Below, piece by piece: positions 1 through 11,410 of a DNA stretch of 64,000 nucleotides. The stretch's first letter is position 1. Each line of letters begins with the position of its first letter. Position numbers and translations under genes: made by a program. Below the pieces are notes generated by a model. That model searched no databases, was not told the DNA's origin, and saw nothing but the letters and a program-made list of their open reading frames with translations. The stretch spans positions 10,315,766 through 10,379,765 of the forward strand of contig JABACO010000003.1 in NCBI GenBank assembly GCA_013339895.1, in the 5' to 3' direction. The stretch comes from Ephydatia muelleri (lineage: Eukaryota; Porifera; Demospongiae; Spongillida; Spongillidae).

Positions 1-222
1 TCACCTTCTCCTTATACCCTCGTCGCCAAATATGTAGTGTATCAACACTAACCTAACGACCACACTACCACACACGCACCTTAGAGGAAAAGGATCATCG
101 ACTGCACTGCGCATGCGTGATACAAAATATACACACCTATTACTACATAAACGCAATACATCACAGTAACTATATGCATCAGAGCAGCCATACATTTTAT
201 AATTCTTCATATTACATTTCAG

Positions 223-1026
223 GTGTTTAAAATTGCCTACTGTGACAGATTCAATCTAGAGAATGTTATTATGAAGCTGTTGTTCAGAAATTTGTTACAA
301 CCAGCACAGTTAATTTACGAAGAAATTCCGAGATCCACTCTTCCTGAACAAATACAAATGATTGGTCCAGCTTCTTGCTTCAACACTGAAAGGTTTGTGT
401 ATTTATTTTTACAATGTCTTTTAATTTTAATTAGGTTTTTACTGAAGGTGTGAGAGCTACAATTTGCTCATAAGATCATGCAGAAATAATCAGCAAAAGC
501 AAGCCCTAGCAAAGAATATCAATATTGCTAAACAGCTTTGCAGTTTTGGAAAGCATCAGTTTTTCATTTTCAGTACGTAGCCATGTGCACTATCTGAAAG
601 ATTTGCAATCTTTTCATGAATAATAATTTTATACTTCAGTATAATTTGTTTTTCTATATAGGAGTGAAGATGATCTTAACAGCACTTTATCACTCTGTGG
701 AAGTGCAATGCTTTCTTGGAGGAGCATGTGTACAGTAGCATCATCAGCCCATTCACCAACTTGGTACATTATTAAAGGCCAGTATGTTGTCATGCTTGTA
801 ACACATCCAATCTTATGTGTAGCATATTGGGCTGAGTTGGGATTTATGGTTATAAACACACCTGGGTTGGGAAGTACTTCATTAAGCACTCTCAAAGACT
901 TCATTCTGCTCGTTGTTGCCTCCAGGCATTACCCTTATGACTATTGGCCATGTTTCGAAGGCTGTCATTGGGTCGGATGGCCAAGTTATCCATTTCTGTG
1001 ACGATGTGGCATACACTGAAAGCGAT
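223..1026 (+). CDS. Unrecognised spliced gene, candidate internal exons (partial)
   Basis: Three coding-looking blocks have matching splice signals. Block 1 (223-392) follows a tttcag acceptor and ends AG|gtttgt. It encodes about 56 residues including CDRFNLENVIMKLLF and ends GPASCFNTE. Block 2 starts at 662 after tatatag, in the phase left by block 1, and runs on as SEDDLNSTLSLCGSAMLSWRS. Its 3' end is uncertain: possible donors lie near 756 and 797. Block 3 (926-1026) follows cctccag, reads GITLMTIGHVSKAVIGSDG and ends at a strong GAT|gtaagt donor, but its phase does not fit the 797 donor. No start or stop codon is assigned. I do not recognise the family and infer no function. The gene probably continues to the left of the window. 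Confidence 0.4.
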
Positions 1027-1117
1027 GTAAGTTGTAGTTTGTATTTATTTAGAATTGCTTATGAATTTTCAGTCAGAAACTGGAACTTTTTATGGTACAT
1101 TTCAAGCTGGGATTCAC

Positions 1118-1119
<2 letters not shown>

Positions 1120-1150
<31 letters not shown>
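1120..1150. repeat. Poly-C tract
   Basis: An uninterrupted run of 31 C lies just after the donor of the preceding exon. Homopolymers of this length are prone to assembly error. Confidence 0.95.
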
Positions 1151-1152
<2 letters not shown>

Positions 1153-2161
1153 AAATGGGTGAAGGCCTCCTGTGATTACTCCAAGTGCACCCCAAAAGGT
1201 TGTGACCCTCAGTCTGGTGCTAACAATCCGGGTGATTTCACTCACTGTGTATGCAAAAGGAGTGAAATCACTCTGTCTATAAAAAATGAATTATGTTTTT
1301 TAATCATGGCTTTCAAGCAAAATAGATAGTTCATGTCCGTGCGTGTAATAGGCGTCAGTTTTTGTTTCACTTCACAATTGATCACTGTGTAACTTGAAAT
1401 GATTAATGTATTATCATATCTGTTAGATGGAAGTGTTAGGTACTCGATTAACAGGAAGAATGTTTCGAAAGTTGAATGCTGAATTTTTTTCTTCAATATT
1501 CATTATCCATATCGCATTCCAAATCCTGGCCGTGTATTGAAAACAAGGGTACATTATGAGCATTTAGAACTACATGCTCCTCCCACACGCATGCACACCA
1601 GCACCGAATAATTTACAATAACAAGCGCGCGCCCATTCAACTTCAATTGACAACTTGTTAATTATAGTTGCTGATAGGAAAAAATTACGTAATGGGAAAG
1701 TAATTAATTTTGTTGATTCTGCTGCCCACAAGACGAATTTATTATTATTATTATTATTCTTAAAATATATTCATATTAACATTATAGGATGTTCAAATAA
1801 ATGCACATTATTATTTACATCCTTATTTCAATATAAATGCACCAGATAATAAAAGGTTTATGGCGGAGGAGCTATCCTAGAAAGGATAGCTGTTATTATT
1901 ATTATATTATGCCCATTTTGAAAAAATAATCATGAATATGTTAAATTGTACAGATGTCTATGGATGTCCGCAACTTCTGGACATGATGAGTTAGCCGGCT
2001 ACATGTTTACAAACTGAAATCTACAAGGTTGGCACCAGATCATAATAATGATATTTACAATTTTTCAATAATAATGTTTACATTATTCACATATTTCATT
2101 TCAAATGTTACAAACTATAAAGTATTCCAAACCAATGATAGGGCTAAGATAATTCTACCAG
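1151..2161. other. Intergenic, no gene seen
   Basis: AT-rich sequence without a convincing exon. The only structure noticed is a short perfect hairpin near 1,868-1,891 (agctatcc, loop, ggatagct). It may hold the 3' part of the gene on the left and the downstream region of the TRAF-like gene on the right. Confidence 0.5.
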
Positions 2162-4249
2162 TCACATACTGTATACAACAGTTCTGAGGATTCTAAATTT
2201 CATACACTTCTGGTCTTCAACTTGAGTGACATACCGATATAATTCACCTGCTGATACCTGCAACATTTCATGAGATACAAGCTGATCCACTCCCCAACCA
2301 TTCTCCTGAGTCTCCTTTGTCCCCACTACCCTGCGACCATGGTCATATATGGTCTTCTGATTGAACACTATGGTCCTCTCGCGATGGTATTCCGAAGGCT
2401 TTCCTTCCTCCAACTGGTTCACCAGCTGCACAGTGACCTCACCCTGAAACGGGAACTTTAGGTCGCCATCAAATATGCCTCTCATGAGGTGAATGTAGGC
2501 AGACACATCAGTACCAGCTCCCTCATCGTATCCAGCAATATCCACCCTCAGGCACATCCTGTATCCACCATTGTGGGTGTAAAAAGGTGGGCTGAACCAA
2601 GATGTGCTTTCTTTCTCCTTAGTGTAATAGATTGTCAGTTCTGGGACGATCTGGGGTAGATGCTGAATTGTGGATTGAATGCATTTCAGACTTGCTATCT
2701 CAGCCTCCATCTTCTGCTTGATCATGTACAGATGCTGGTCCATATTCTCCATCGTGTGGCCAGGCAGGTCCTTGCGATGAACCTTTGCAGTGCAACCTTC
2801 GTGACTGTACTTGCATTGAACTAGCTGCAGCGGGCAGTGGTCAAGATGGTGCTTCATCTCCTTGTACTGAATACCTTGACAGCCACATCCATTGGGACAG
2901 GGTAGTGAACGACTCCCACATGCCAGCTGGTGGGACATGACATCTGCATAGGAGGAGGAATAGTCGCAATAGTCACAGTCGAATGGACGCTGTGGACAGT
3001 CCTCCATTTTGTGTGCATCCATATTAGATCTCTGCACGTCCTGCTTGCAGTCAGAACAAGGAGTACCTTCAAACATGCAGCCACTGCTTATACTCTTAAG
3101 ATGATCTGAACTGTCGCCAAGTTGGCCCTTCCACTTGCATCCGAGCTTCTGATTTTTACAATATACAAATAAGCTCTTTACTTCGCGGAGGAATCTTCTA
3201 TCCTCAGTAGTTGTGAGCTCTTGCTTACAAAAGACACATGGTTGTTTGTTACTTTTAACTGCATTCTTTGAGATTCGTTCTCCACAGCATGTCGTCATAA
3301 GGGGATCAAGCAGAAGCTCCCTAGTGACTGGACACACATATTCGTCTGTTATTTCATCAACCAGATGATAGCCAAAAGCTGCAAGGTACAGTTCAAAGTA
3401 AAAGCAATATTACACAACATGTAAACTCACTGTTGATCTGTGCTTTATCCTCTTCTGATGCCTACATTTTGAACAAAGGTATAGCATGAGTTTAATTGTC
3501 TCTTCAACAAAACTTAGTACCTTCATTTGGCTTAACCGTTTCTCTTTAAGCCTATCTAATATCTGTGGGTTATAGACCTCGTCACCGTGAAGTGTGATGG
3601 CCAAAATTCTGAAATCTTCAATTAATTTCTGGTTTTCAGTGTTGCGATCCGCCATGTCCTCACGGAGTTGGGGTGCAATGAACGGAGGCAAAAGCCATGT
3701 GACTGTGAGTGGATTGCACTCAATTTCATCCAATAATACAGCAGATGGGTTAAGAGAGAAGTGGGAACACGAGGTAGTAATGTCCAGCTGTTGAAGGTTA
3801 CATTCCTTTGGCCTCCGATCAAACTGCACACAGAGTGAAACGAAACCGGGGGGCGATGATTGCCTGCCATCCCACACCTTTTTAAAGTCCTCAACCACAT
3901 GCTGAGACTTAAACTGTTCAACTTTGTCTGCATAGAATTGCATTTTTTGACAAAGCTTCTCACTTCTACACATTTTCACTAGGACTTCTAACAATTTGTA
4001 GTCTAGATAATTCCAATAAGAATTTAAGATGCCAAATATGTCTTCAAATGATGATGCATCTTTGATAGATCGTCTGCTACTTTGCAACAAAGATAGCTCT
4101 TTTAATCTTTCAGACGCTGGGAGATTCAAGATTTCATTCTTAAACGAAGCTAGATCAAAAGCTTCCTTTTTAAGCTGCTGACGAAGGTTGAGTAAAATGC
4201 ATCGGAAATTTTGTTGAAGATCTGCTACCTCAGTAGATATACCAGACAT
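2162..4249 (-). CDS. TRAF-family protein with sponge/cnidarian-type N-terminal domain
   Basis: Two exons, 4249-3466 and 3378-2162, join across an 87 bp intron (donor AAAT|gtaggc, acceptor ccttgcag) to give 666 codons in one frame. The ATG at 4249 is chosen because an acceptor-like ttcatag lies just before it; an in-frame ATG at 4276 is the alternative. Residues about 1-260 carry a domain I know from sponge and cnidarian proteins (motif SYWNYLDYKLLE, later VTWLLPP). Exon 2 begins with a reduced RING or U-box-like segment (CPVTRELLLDP, CCGERIS, CVFC) that lacks several usual cysteines. TRAF-type zinc fingers follow (YCKNQKLGCKWKG, CPNGCGCQG, CKYSHEGC), then a helical stretch, then a C-terminal MATH/TRAF domain (FSPPFYTHNGGYRMCLRV, YIHLMRGIFDG). 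TRAFs are cytoplasmic adaptors downstream of immune receptors. Ubiquitin-ligase activity is doubtful here because the RING is degenerate. Confidence 0.85.
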
Positions 4250-4276
4250 TTCAGTGGCTATGAAATAATAATACAT

Positions 4277-5099
4277 TTTAGCACATGCAAAAACGGTTAT
4301 CTGAGATTGAATTTGTCACACTTTTCTGAAATTTCATTCCAAATTATCGATGTATCGATGGATCATTCGGATCAAAATTCATTTGACCGTACATACTGTC
4401 ACACTACAAAGCTTGAGATTGTAAGGATTCATTTTGACTAAAGGTACTGTAAACAACCACAGCTTTAAGGAATTCATCACTGTGGTGGGACAAACTTTGT
4501 CACATGCATTCTATCATGGCGGCCCCCTCTAAGCCCGTTTTTTGTTTGACTACACGCCTTTTTTGTCTAGCTGCTGTCTTGAGTCCACATGTATTGGTGT
4601 CGACGTCTGCATAAGGAAAAGGCTACACAGTAGGCCTACAGTACTCGCGCGTGTAGATCTTAAAGCAACGCGCAACCTACGTCCTAGTGACACACATACC
4701 TGTAATTGAAATCGCGTAACGTGCTAATTTACTACTGCAGAGACTCATTTTATACAGTACAACAAGACGAGACTGCATACTTACATGTCCAGGCTTCGCC
4801 CAATTTTCTGGCAGTGTGGATATATTATTTCTGATTAATTAATGCGACCTCAAATTAATTTTAAATGTATCTCTGCGGGGGCAGCGTTAAATTACGCACA
4901 GCTCTGTGTGCAATTGATCACGTTCTCTCGCACCTCGCCCCCGCGATCAGCTTATGCAGCAGTGATTGCAGCAAGCGAAGAAGGGTATGTGTATATGTAA
5001 CCATCTAATATCTAGCCGTAAGAGAAGGAAGGGTAGTTCGAACAGTTGTATGTCCGCTACTAACGCCTTTCATCAAATTCTGATCACCAATCACCATGC
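4277..5099. other. Intergenic, upstream of TRAF-like gene
   Basis: No exon is supported. This stretch should contain the 5' untranslated region and promoter of the TRAF-like gene on the minus strand, but I see no clear TATA element. Confidence 0.4.
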
Positions 5100-5100
5100 A

Positions 5101-5114
5101 GTGTGTGTGCGTGC

Positions 5115-5202
<88 letters not shown>

Positions 5203-5250
5203 TGTGTGTGTGCTCTATGTGTGTGTGTGTGTGTTCTGTGTTAGTGTGTG
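5101..5250. repeat. (GT)n microsatellite
   Basis: About 150 bp of nearly pure GT/TG with scattered GC and TTG interruptions. Apparent Cys/Val ORFs here are an artefact of the repeat. Confidence 0.97.
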
Positions 5251-6860
5251 TTTATTCGAAGGGCTTGCTTACTAAAGCCACGCACCCCAACTCAAAAGCC
5301 AAGTTGGGCCAAGTGGAATTGAGTGAAATCAAACCTTGCATGCTAAAACTGAATGCATTACAGTACATGACTTCACTGAGTAACGATGACGCGCGCAATA
5401 AACACCCCGCATTAGTACTGCCGACTGCTTGTAGCAGTGAATGATGGTACAGGTGCTCGCGTTTTGGTTTTGAGACCCCCCTCCATCACACATTGTCACA
5501 TAGACTTCAATTGAGCATTTCAAATTTGTACATTAAACTTCCAGTGCAGTGGATGCACACAAAATCATAAGGGATCAATGAACAAATATGCCGAACTTAT
5601 AGTGTCTTTGTTTACTTCTTGATTGCTCCTGGCTTAATGAGGTCAAACCACCACTTAGTAGTTTAGTATGGCCATATGATCACTTAAACCAGACTGCAAC
5701 CCTATACATGTCAGTACTGTCCAAATATGGTATGGGTGTGGTCAGGGCTGGAGAAGCTTGAATAATGCAGCTTAACGCTATTAATTTACTGGTTGCCATG
5801 ATCTTATACACGTATATGATTCCTACATTGCTGAATTACAGTGCTCAGCAATCAGTCCATCCCCAATAAGGGCAAATTGTGACTTAATATGTTTTTAAGT
5901 GTTCACAATATTGTTATACAGCACCCTAATGTGGAGTTGGTGGGAAGCAAGCCAAACCATTTGTCTCTATTAATTATAAATAAATAAATCAGTGCTATGA
6001 GTGTTTCGTCATCATTTTGATCAATGGCAAGTACTGTACTTGTGTCTCTTCAATCACATCATTTAATATCTATTAGTTGGATAGTTAGTTCTCTCAAGGT
6101 TATTAAAATGTGACTAATAATGCAAATGCAATTAGATTTAAAGATGTATTTATTATAGTATGGGGTATGTTGGAGAACAGGACTTCCAAATAATTGCAAT
6201 TTAGCCCATAGACTGCTTATCTAGCATGCGCTATGCTTTGTAGTAAATGTTAAAGAGTGCACTCATTTAAATTGTTAATGGTCATTCTATTTATTTATAT
6301 TTATGCCATTTTTCTTAGTCATGCTTACCACTGTAAAGTCTAATACTGATGCAGATTGCATCTGTAATTCAGACGAAGGAAAATGGCTTCACAAAATACT
6401 GATTGTTGTTTATTAAATGCTAATCAGTTACTGGAAACAAGTTGTGACATAATGAACCTACCAGTTATAACAGAAATCAAAATTTAATAATTAATCTTAG
6501 TAATCGATACACAGATTAAAGTATTGACTGCTTTACTCAGTTACTAGTTCTGTCATTGAGATTGTTGATTTGACTAAATGAAGTTATTCAAACCAGGCAA
6601 TCAAAACTATGTGACCACTCATATTCAAGTCAACTGATCATGATAATTTCAGTGGCTATGCAACATTAATTGTTGAGTAATTAGATTTCCATTATGGTGT
6701 CACATATTTGTTCATGTTTATGTTTGATAAACCACGAATGAAAAAAATTCCCTATTGAATTGGGTATCAATAACACTTAAAGAAAATATCTATACTTGCC
6801 GTAAAACGTTTTTAGAATTATCCTTCTTTGTGAGACACCTGTATACCATATATTTCTTCC
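5251..6860. other. AT-rich intergenic region
   Basis: About 1.6 kb without a supportable exon or a recognisable repeat. The final bases (cccaaacag at about 6,860-6,868) look like a 3' splice site in the 5' leader of the next gene, so an untranslated first exon may lie here. Confidence 0.4.
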
Positions 6861-6875
6861 CAAACAGACACTACA

Positions 6876-8615
6876 ATGAATACCTACAACTTCTCACTGT
6901 CAGCAGTTTTATTAAGTGTCTGCTTGATTATATATGGAGAGTGCACAAATCTGGGTGAAAGCAAGTACTGCCCTACATGTCCAAGGTATGGAGGGTTTTT
7001 AACCTGTGATCCAGTAACCTGTGACTGGTTGCTCTTGAATGGAAACTGGGTGGGTAACGTGACAGCAGAAGGAGAATTACTGGTTGCTAGTTGCCCTTCG
7101 GGATACTGTGTGATTAATGAGACTGGTCGATATGTTTGGATTCCTCAGAATATAACAAGCCGGACACTCAATGACTTTATTTGCAATTCTAGTCACAGAA
7201 TGGGAATACTGTGTGGCCTTTGTCAGCCTGGATACGCACCGGCAATAAATTCTGACTACAGCGATTGTGTATCATGTGATTCAAAGAGTTCGAAAGTCAA
7301 CTGGATATACTATATCCTGGCCGTCTATGCGCCATTACTTGTTGTCTTCCTCATCATCATTGTGTTCAACATCCGCCTCACCACTGGTCCAGTGAATTCA
7401 TTCATAATATTCGCACAGGTCATCTCAACCACTGTTGACATCAGTGAGCAAGGTTCAGCTCCTGTGAATGTGGTTTATGGCAGTGGCACCAGGATTTTTG
7501 AGAGCACATATGTAATTCCATACAATCTATTCAATCTAAACTTATTTGGAAACCTTCTGCCGCCCTTTTGTTTGAATGAAAGCCTGAATACGCTTGACAT
7601 CATAGCCCTGCGATATATGGAAGCTTTTTTCCCTGTGTTCATAATCATTGGAGTTGTTTTGCTGCTAAGGTGTAATAGGTACTTGAAGATGAATGCAAAA
7701 GTACCTTCTTGCTTTCAGAAGTATAGAGTAGGAGGACATCTGGTACAGGCCTTTGCTGCATTCATTTTACTTTCTTACAACCGGTTATGCGAGATCACAG
7801 CGTACCTGCTTACTCCATCACTAGCATTCGACAGTACCCTTCAATATGTAGAACGCGTAGTGTATTACCAAGGTGACTACTCAACTCAGAACTCACATTA
7901 TGTTGCACGGTACAAAGTACCTGCGTATTTGATGACAGCTCTTCTGACATTGGTACCTATATCATTATTACACTTTCCAATGATATGGATAGAGATGATA
8001 GTATCAAAAATAGGCTGGGTGAGGAAGTGGTACCCTTCTGCCAGTATCGCCATATTGCTGGATACATTTCAAGGTTGTTTTAAAGATAATCGACGCTATT
8101 TTGCAGGGCTCTATTTGATGCTGCGACTCATGCTATTCTTTGCATACTTTCAACCATGGCAGCTTCAACTACTCATACAACAAATTCTGTTCATTGTCTA
8201 TATTTTTCTACTTGCATTTTTGAAACCTTATAGAGAAAACCACTTAAATTACCTTGACACTGCTATGTTCACAAATTTGGCACTCATTAATGGACTTTCT
8301 TGGTACACAGTGATGGCGAACCAAACTGGACCCAACCAAGTAGCGCTTGAGACATGCATAATATTTGAATCGGCCTTGGTATTCTTGCCCATGGTCTATC
8401 TGGTAGTCTATTTGTTGTGGCGCATCACCAAATGCTACCATGAAGCCATCAAGACTAAAGTTTCAAAATGGTATCATAGTACAAAACATCTCATGGGCAA
8501 AGTGCCACGTGAGCACTTGAGTACAGCACACTCAATAGGTGATGCAGACTTTGATGATCTCATTAAACGGCAGGATGAGTGGCAGTATGGCGCTATGCGG
8601 GGAAACGTTGTGTGA
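6876..8615 (+). CDS. Multi-pass membrane protein with cysteine-rich ectodomain
   Basis: Single 579-codon exon. The ATG at 6,876 follows an acceptor-like cag and opens a clear signal peptide (hydrophobic residues about 6-20, ending GECTN). Residues about 25-135 form a Cys-rich extracellular segment with N-glycosylation sequons (NVT, NET, NIT, NSS) and an EGF/laminin-like stretch (CGLCQPGYAP, CVSC). About eight or nine hydrophobic segments follow, for example YYILAVYAPLLVVFLIIIVF near 145 and VFIIIGVVLLL near 255. A late FLKPYRENHLNYLDTAMF motif near 450 is reminiscent of TRP-like or polycystin-like membrane families. A charged cytoplasmic tail ends the protein. I recall an expanded family of similar uncharacterised proteins in Amphimedon. 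The function is unknown; receptor or channel roles would be speculation. Confidence 0.8.
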   Translation: MNTYNFSLSAVLLSVCLIIYGECTNLGESKYCPTCPRYGGFLTCDPVTCDWLLLNGNWVGNVTAEGELLVASCPSGYCVINETGRYVWIPQNITSRTLNDFICNSSHRMGILCGLCQPGYAPAINSDYSDCVSCDSKSSKVNWIYYILAVYAPLLVVFLIIIVFNIRLTTGPVNSFIIFAQVISTTVDISEQGSAPVNVVYGSGTRIFESTYVIPYNLFNLNLFGNLLPPFCLNESLNTLDIIALRYMEAFFPVFIIIGVVLLLRCNRYLKMNAKVPSCFQKYRVGGHLVQAFAAFILLSYNRLCEITAYLLTPSLAFDSTLQYVERVVYYQGDYSTQNSHYVARYKVPAYLMTALLTLVPISLLHFPMIWIEMIVSKIGWVRKWYPSASIAILLDTFQGCFKDNRRYFAGLYLMLRLMLFFAYFQPWQLQLLIQQILFIVYIFLLAFLKPYRENHLNYLDTAMFTNLALINGLSWYTVMANQTGPNQVALETCIIFESALVFLPMVYLVVYLLWRITKCYHEAIKTKVSKWYHSTKHLMGKVPREHLSTAHSIGDADFDDLIKRQDEWQYGAMRGNVV

Positions 8616-9219
8616 ACCAAAATTCCGGCATATCGAAGAAAATATACTTTAATAGCATGAATCCACGCAAACTGAGCAATGATTTGAGTTTGTTACAAAT
8701 GCATCATTTCCTAAACGGATGATCGTGCACTGATACACTGTATGTACTGTAGATAGGCGCGAGCATCATTTGAGTGATACGGTAATTGCGCTGGGTATCT
8801 GGGTAGGTATGCTCTATCAATATAGAGAGATGCTCGGCAGGAATATTGAAGTCGATATAGCATGCGGGTGGGGCTTATTGCGCTCTAATCCCCCTTACCT
8901 TAGCTAAATAAACTACAAATAGTAAAACATGCATGAGTCGTTTATAGACCGACATGAAGCTGGTGCTTGGCCACTTGCACGCTTCGGTCACAAATTCACA
9001 AAAGCTTTGCGTCACGAATTCAATTCAACCATAGCATTGTGAAGAATGAAGAGTTTTCTCGTCGCTATCCATGCAGGCTCTAGTAATCCGGATATCGCGT
9101 GATGTATATGTATTGGATATCACTGTCAATTTCATGCTAAATAAACGCAAAAGCAAAAAAGCGGCTGGGGCTTCGCACCAGACCCCACTGGGTGAGCTCT
9201 CAGCGCTCCCCCAGACCCC
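8616..9219. other. 3' flank, no gene seen
   Basis: Likely 3' untranslated and intergenic sequence of the membrane protein gene. AATAAA-like motifs occur near 8,906 (aaataaac) and 9,140 (aaataaacg). No other gene is supported. Confidence 0.4.
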
Positions 9220-9347
9220 TTTGCTGTCACCGGGGGGGGGGGGGGGGGGGGGGGGGAGGGGGGGGGGCACGCCCCCTCCCGAACCCTCCCCCAGTTGTGA
9301 ATAGACCCCCCCCCCCCCCCTTACCCAAAATCCTGGATCCGCCCCTG
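9220..9347. mobile_element. Remnant of a hAT-like non-autonomous element end
   Basis: A G-run (9,232-9,267, broken by one A) and a C-run (9,306-9,320) precede tcctggatccgcccctg at 9,331-9,347. Its reverse complement, CAGGGGCGGATCCAGGA, is close to the TIR CAGTGGCGGATCCAGGA that I associate with hAT-type elements in animal genomes and that recurs at 50,536-50,552. The left end was not found. Confidence 0.4.
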
Positions 9348-9651
9348 TGTCCGCATATCTGATAAGCGGTACATCAGTAGACGCATATCACGACTGCATG
9401 CCATTTCAGTGCCGAGTTTTTATAAACCTGTGGGTGTACGGAGAATCGGACGGAGTATTTGTCATACAGTTGTAAGGCGCTAATTAGCGTTACAATTATA
9501 AATCCAATTTAGTAATGGTTTGAAATTCTGTGGCATATATAGCCTACAACTAGTATCTTGGTTATCACGTTAGTTATAACTGAATACTATTGGTTCACCC
9601 TAGAGATGACCGCTGATGGTTGCTTCATTGGATATCGGCCCTCAAGGTGGT

Positions 9652-9803
9652 CACAGCAAAAAAAAGGCGCAAATCATATTTTGATTTCACAAGTGATCTG
9701 TTTTTTCATATCTGTACCAAAATGTTAACAGTTTAGATACAGATATGAAAAAACAGATCACTCGTGGAATCAAAATATGATTTGCGTCTTTTTTTTGCTG
9801 TGG
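9652..9803. repeat. Foldback element (about 150 bp palindrome)
   Basis: The left arm (cacagcaaaaaaaagg... through tttttcatatctgta) is mirrored by the right arm (tacagatatgaaaaaa... through ttttttttgctgtg). A few mismatches and a loop of roughly 25 bp separate them. This is typical of a MITE or foldback element. No coding capacity. Confidence 0.8.
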
Positions 9804-10016
9804 GTAGTTTAATGCTGCTACACATAGTTGTGAAAAATATCGTCTAGTATTAGGTCACCAAACCGTGATTAGAAGAAATTTGGTTTGGTACAGGTGATAT
9901 GCCAAGTGGATGAGATCAAACTTCTGGCACATGCACACTGACAAAAATCTACGCACATAACAAAAGAGGAAATGTAATATCGGCACTTTCGATTGTTTAT
10001 CAGTAATTCCAGACAC

Positions 10017-11410
10017 TTAGTGCTGTGACGCTTTAACTGGCCACACCACCATCATAACAACAATCCACATCACAAAGAAACTCAAAATTGCAATCAGATT
10101 CAGACCGATTGCGAGCTGCCTGTTCTTCCTCACCCCTTCAAAGTTACCCTTTGTTTCATCCTCTTGGGCCTGGAAAATGATGAAGTATTAATTATAGGGA
10201 TCCAAATAGATTAAAATTCTTTACAACATCCTAATAACGTTCCAATTAAACTGAATAATATGTTGCCATCACATTTAGACGCACAACATTATACGCAATG
10301 TAGATTGTATCCAAATTTCACGCAACAATTAAGACCTCAAGCTCAACAATTACTGTACGATGAAAAACGAATATAGGTTTTGGCGTGCGACGTTGGATAG
10401 AATCATATAAGCATGCACTGATGCACAATGCATTGACACACGTCTGCTCATGCGCGCTGTAAGAAAGAAGCCACTCACTTCACAAGCAAATAACGCTGCT
10501 GGAATGGTGCATAAAAGAGAGGGCCAGCTTCCACAGCAGATGCACAGGACGGTGAGGAAAATGGATAACCCAAGGTAATGGTCTCCAGCGGACTCGTACA
10601 CAGGTCTAATCAGCCGTACTGTCGTAGGCTGCTGTACAGCAATATACTGAGTATATAAGAGGAAGGAATGCACATCCGTTTAATTAATAACTAACTACAT
10701 ATATATACTCACTACTCGGCCATTGCTTGAATATGATTCATCTGATTGCTGGGCAAAATAGGGGGGAGGACGTTCTGGACGTGGCTCATCTGACATAAAG
10801 GGTAGTGAGTTCATCGTACATGAACACATACGTGCTGTTGCAACAAGGGTCTGAACTGGCACTACATCCACCAAAATTACATAAATGCATGAATTTTAAT
10901 TTGGAGCTCTCGTAAACCTGTATGGCTAACGTAATCTACAACCAACATTTTTGGTATGAATTAGATACATGTACTCGTTACACTACTACTCATTTGGTTT
11001 CCCTCCCCTGCCCCCTCCCCCCTCCGTACATAATAATTGCATACGATAACTCACCCTGCTGCTGATAGCTTGGTGGAGGCACTGGAGGGTAATGGTAAGC
11101 TTCCTCTGTGTTACAACCCTGACCGACTGGTTGTTGGGGGGCACTAGCTGTTAAATTAGAACAACAGTGAGCGCATCATCACATCCAGAGATGACATCCA
11201 AGAAAAGTCATTCCCGACGAAATTTGCTATTGTACTATTAGTGAGATTTACATTATGTCATCATATTGCAAGACTACATGACGCAGAATGCGCATATGCA
11301 CCGAACTGCCCCACTGCAAAGTCAAATACACCAGTAAGCCGGCCTGTACACTGCACGCGGCGCTCCGCTGCGCGAATCGAACCGATTTACTTACGCTTCG
11401 TCTCGGACAT
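10017..11410 (-). CDS. Dispanin/CD225 (IFITM-like) membrane protein A
   Basis: Five exons with consistent phases give a complete 163-residue protein: 11410-11395 (MSETK), 11147-11055, 10789-10713, 10631-10479 and 10169-10017. Donors are gtaagt or gtgagt and every acceptor is cag, except one that reads acag. The N-terminal ~70 residues are Pro/Gln/Tyr-rich (PPVPPPSYQQQ, PERPPPYFAQQ), as in proline-rich dispanins. The CD225 domain follows: hydrophobic helix 1 with FLTVLCICCGSWPSLLC, a short charged loop (GVRKNRQLAIGLN), and helix 2 (IAILSFFVMWIVVMMVV) near the C-terminus. Vertebrate relatives (IFITM, PRRT, TMEM91 types) sit in plasma or endosomal membranes. Antiviral action is known for IFITMs but cannot be inferred here. 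The start codon is about 211 bp from the edge of the large inverted repeat, and a second dispanin lies at 20.6-22.5 kb in the opposite orientation. Confidence 0.92.
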
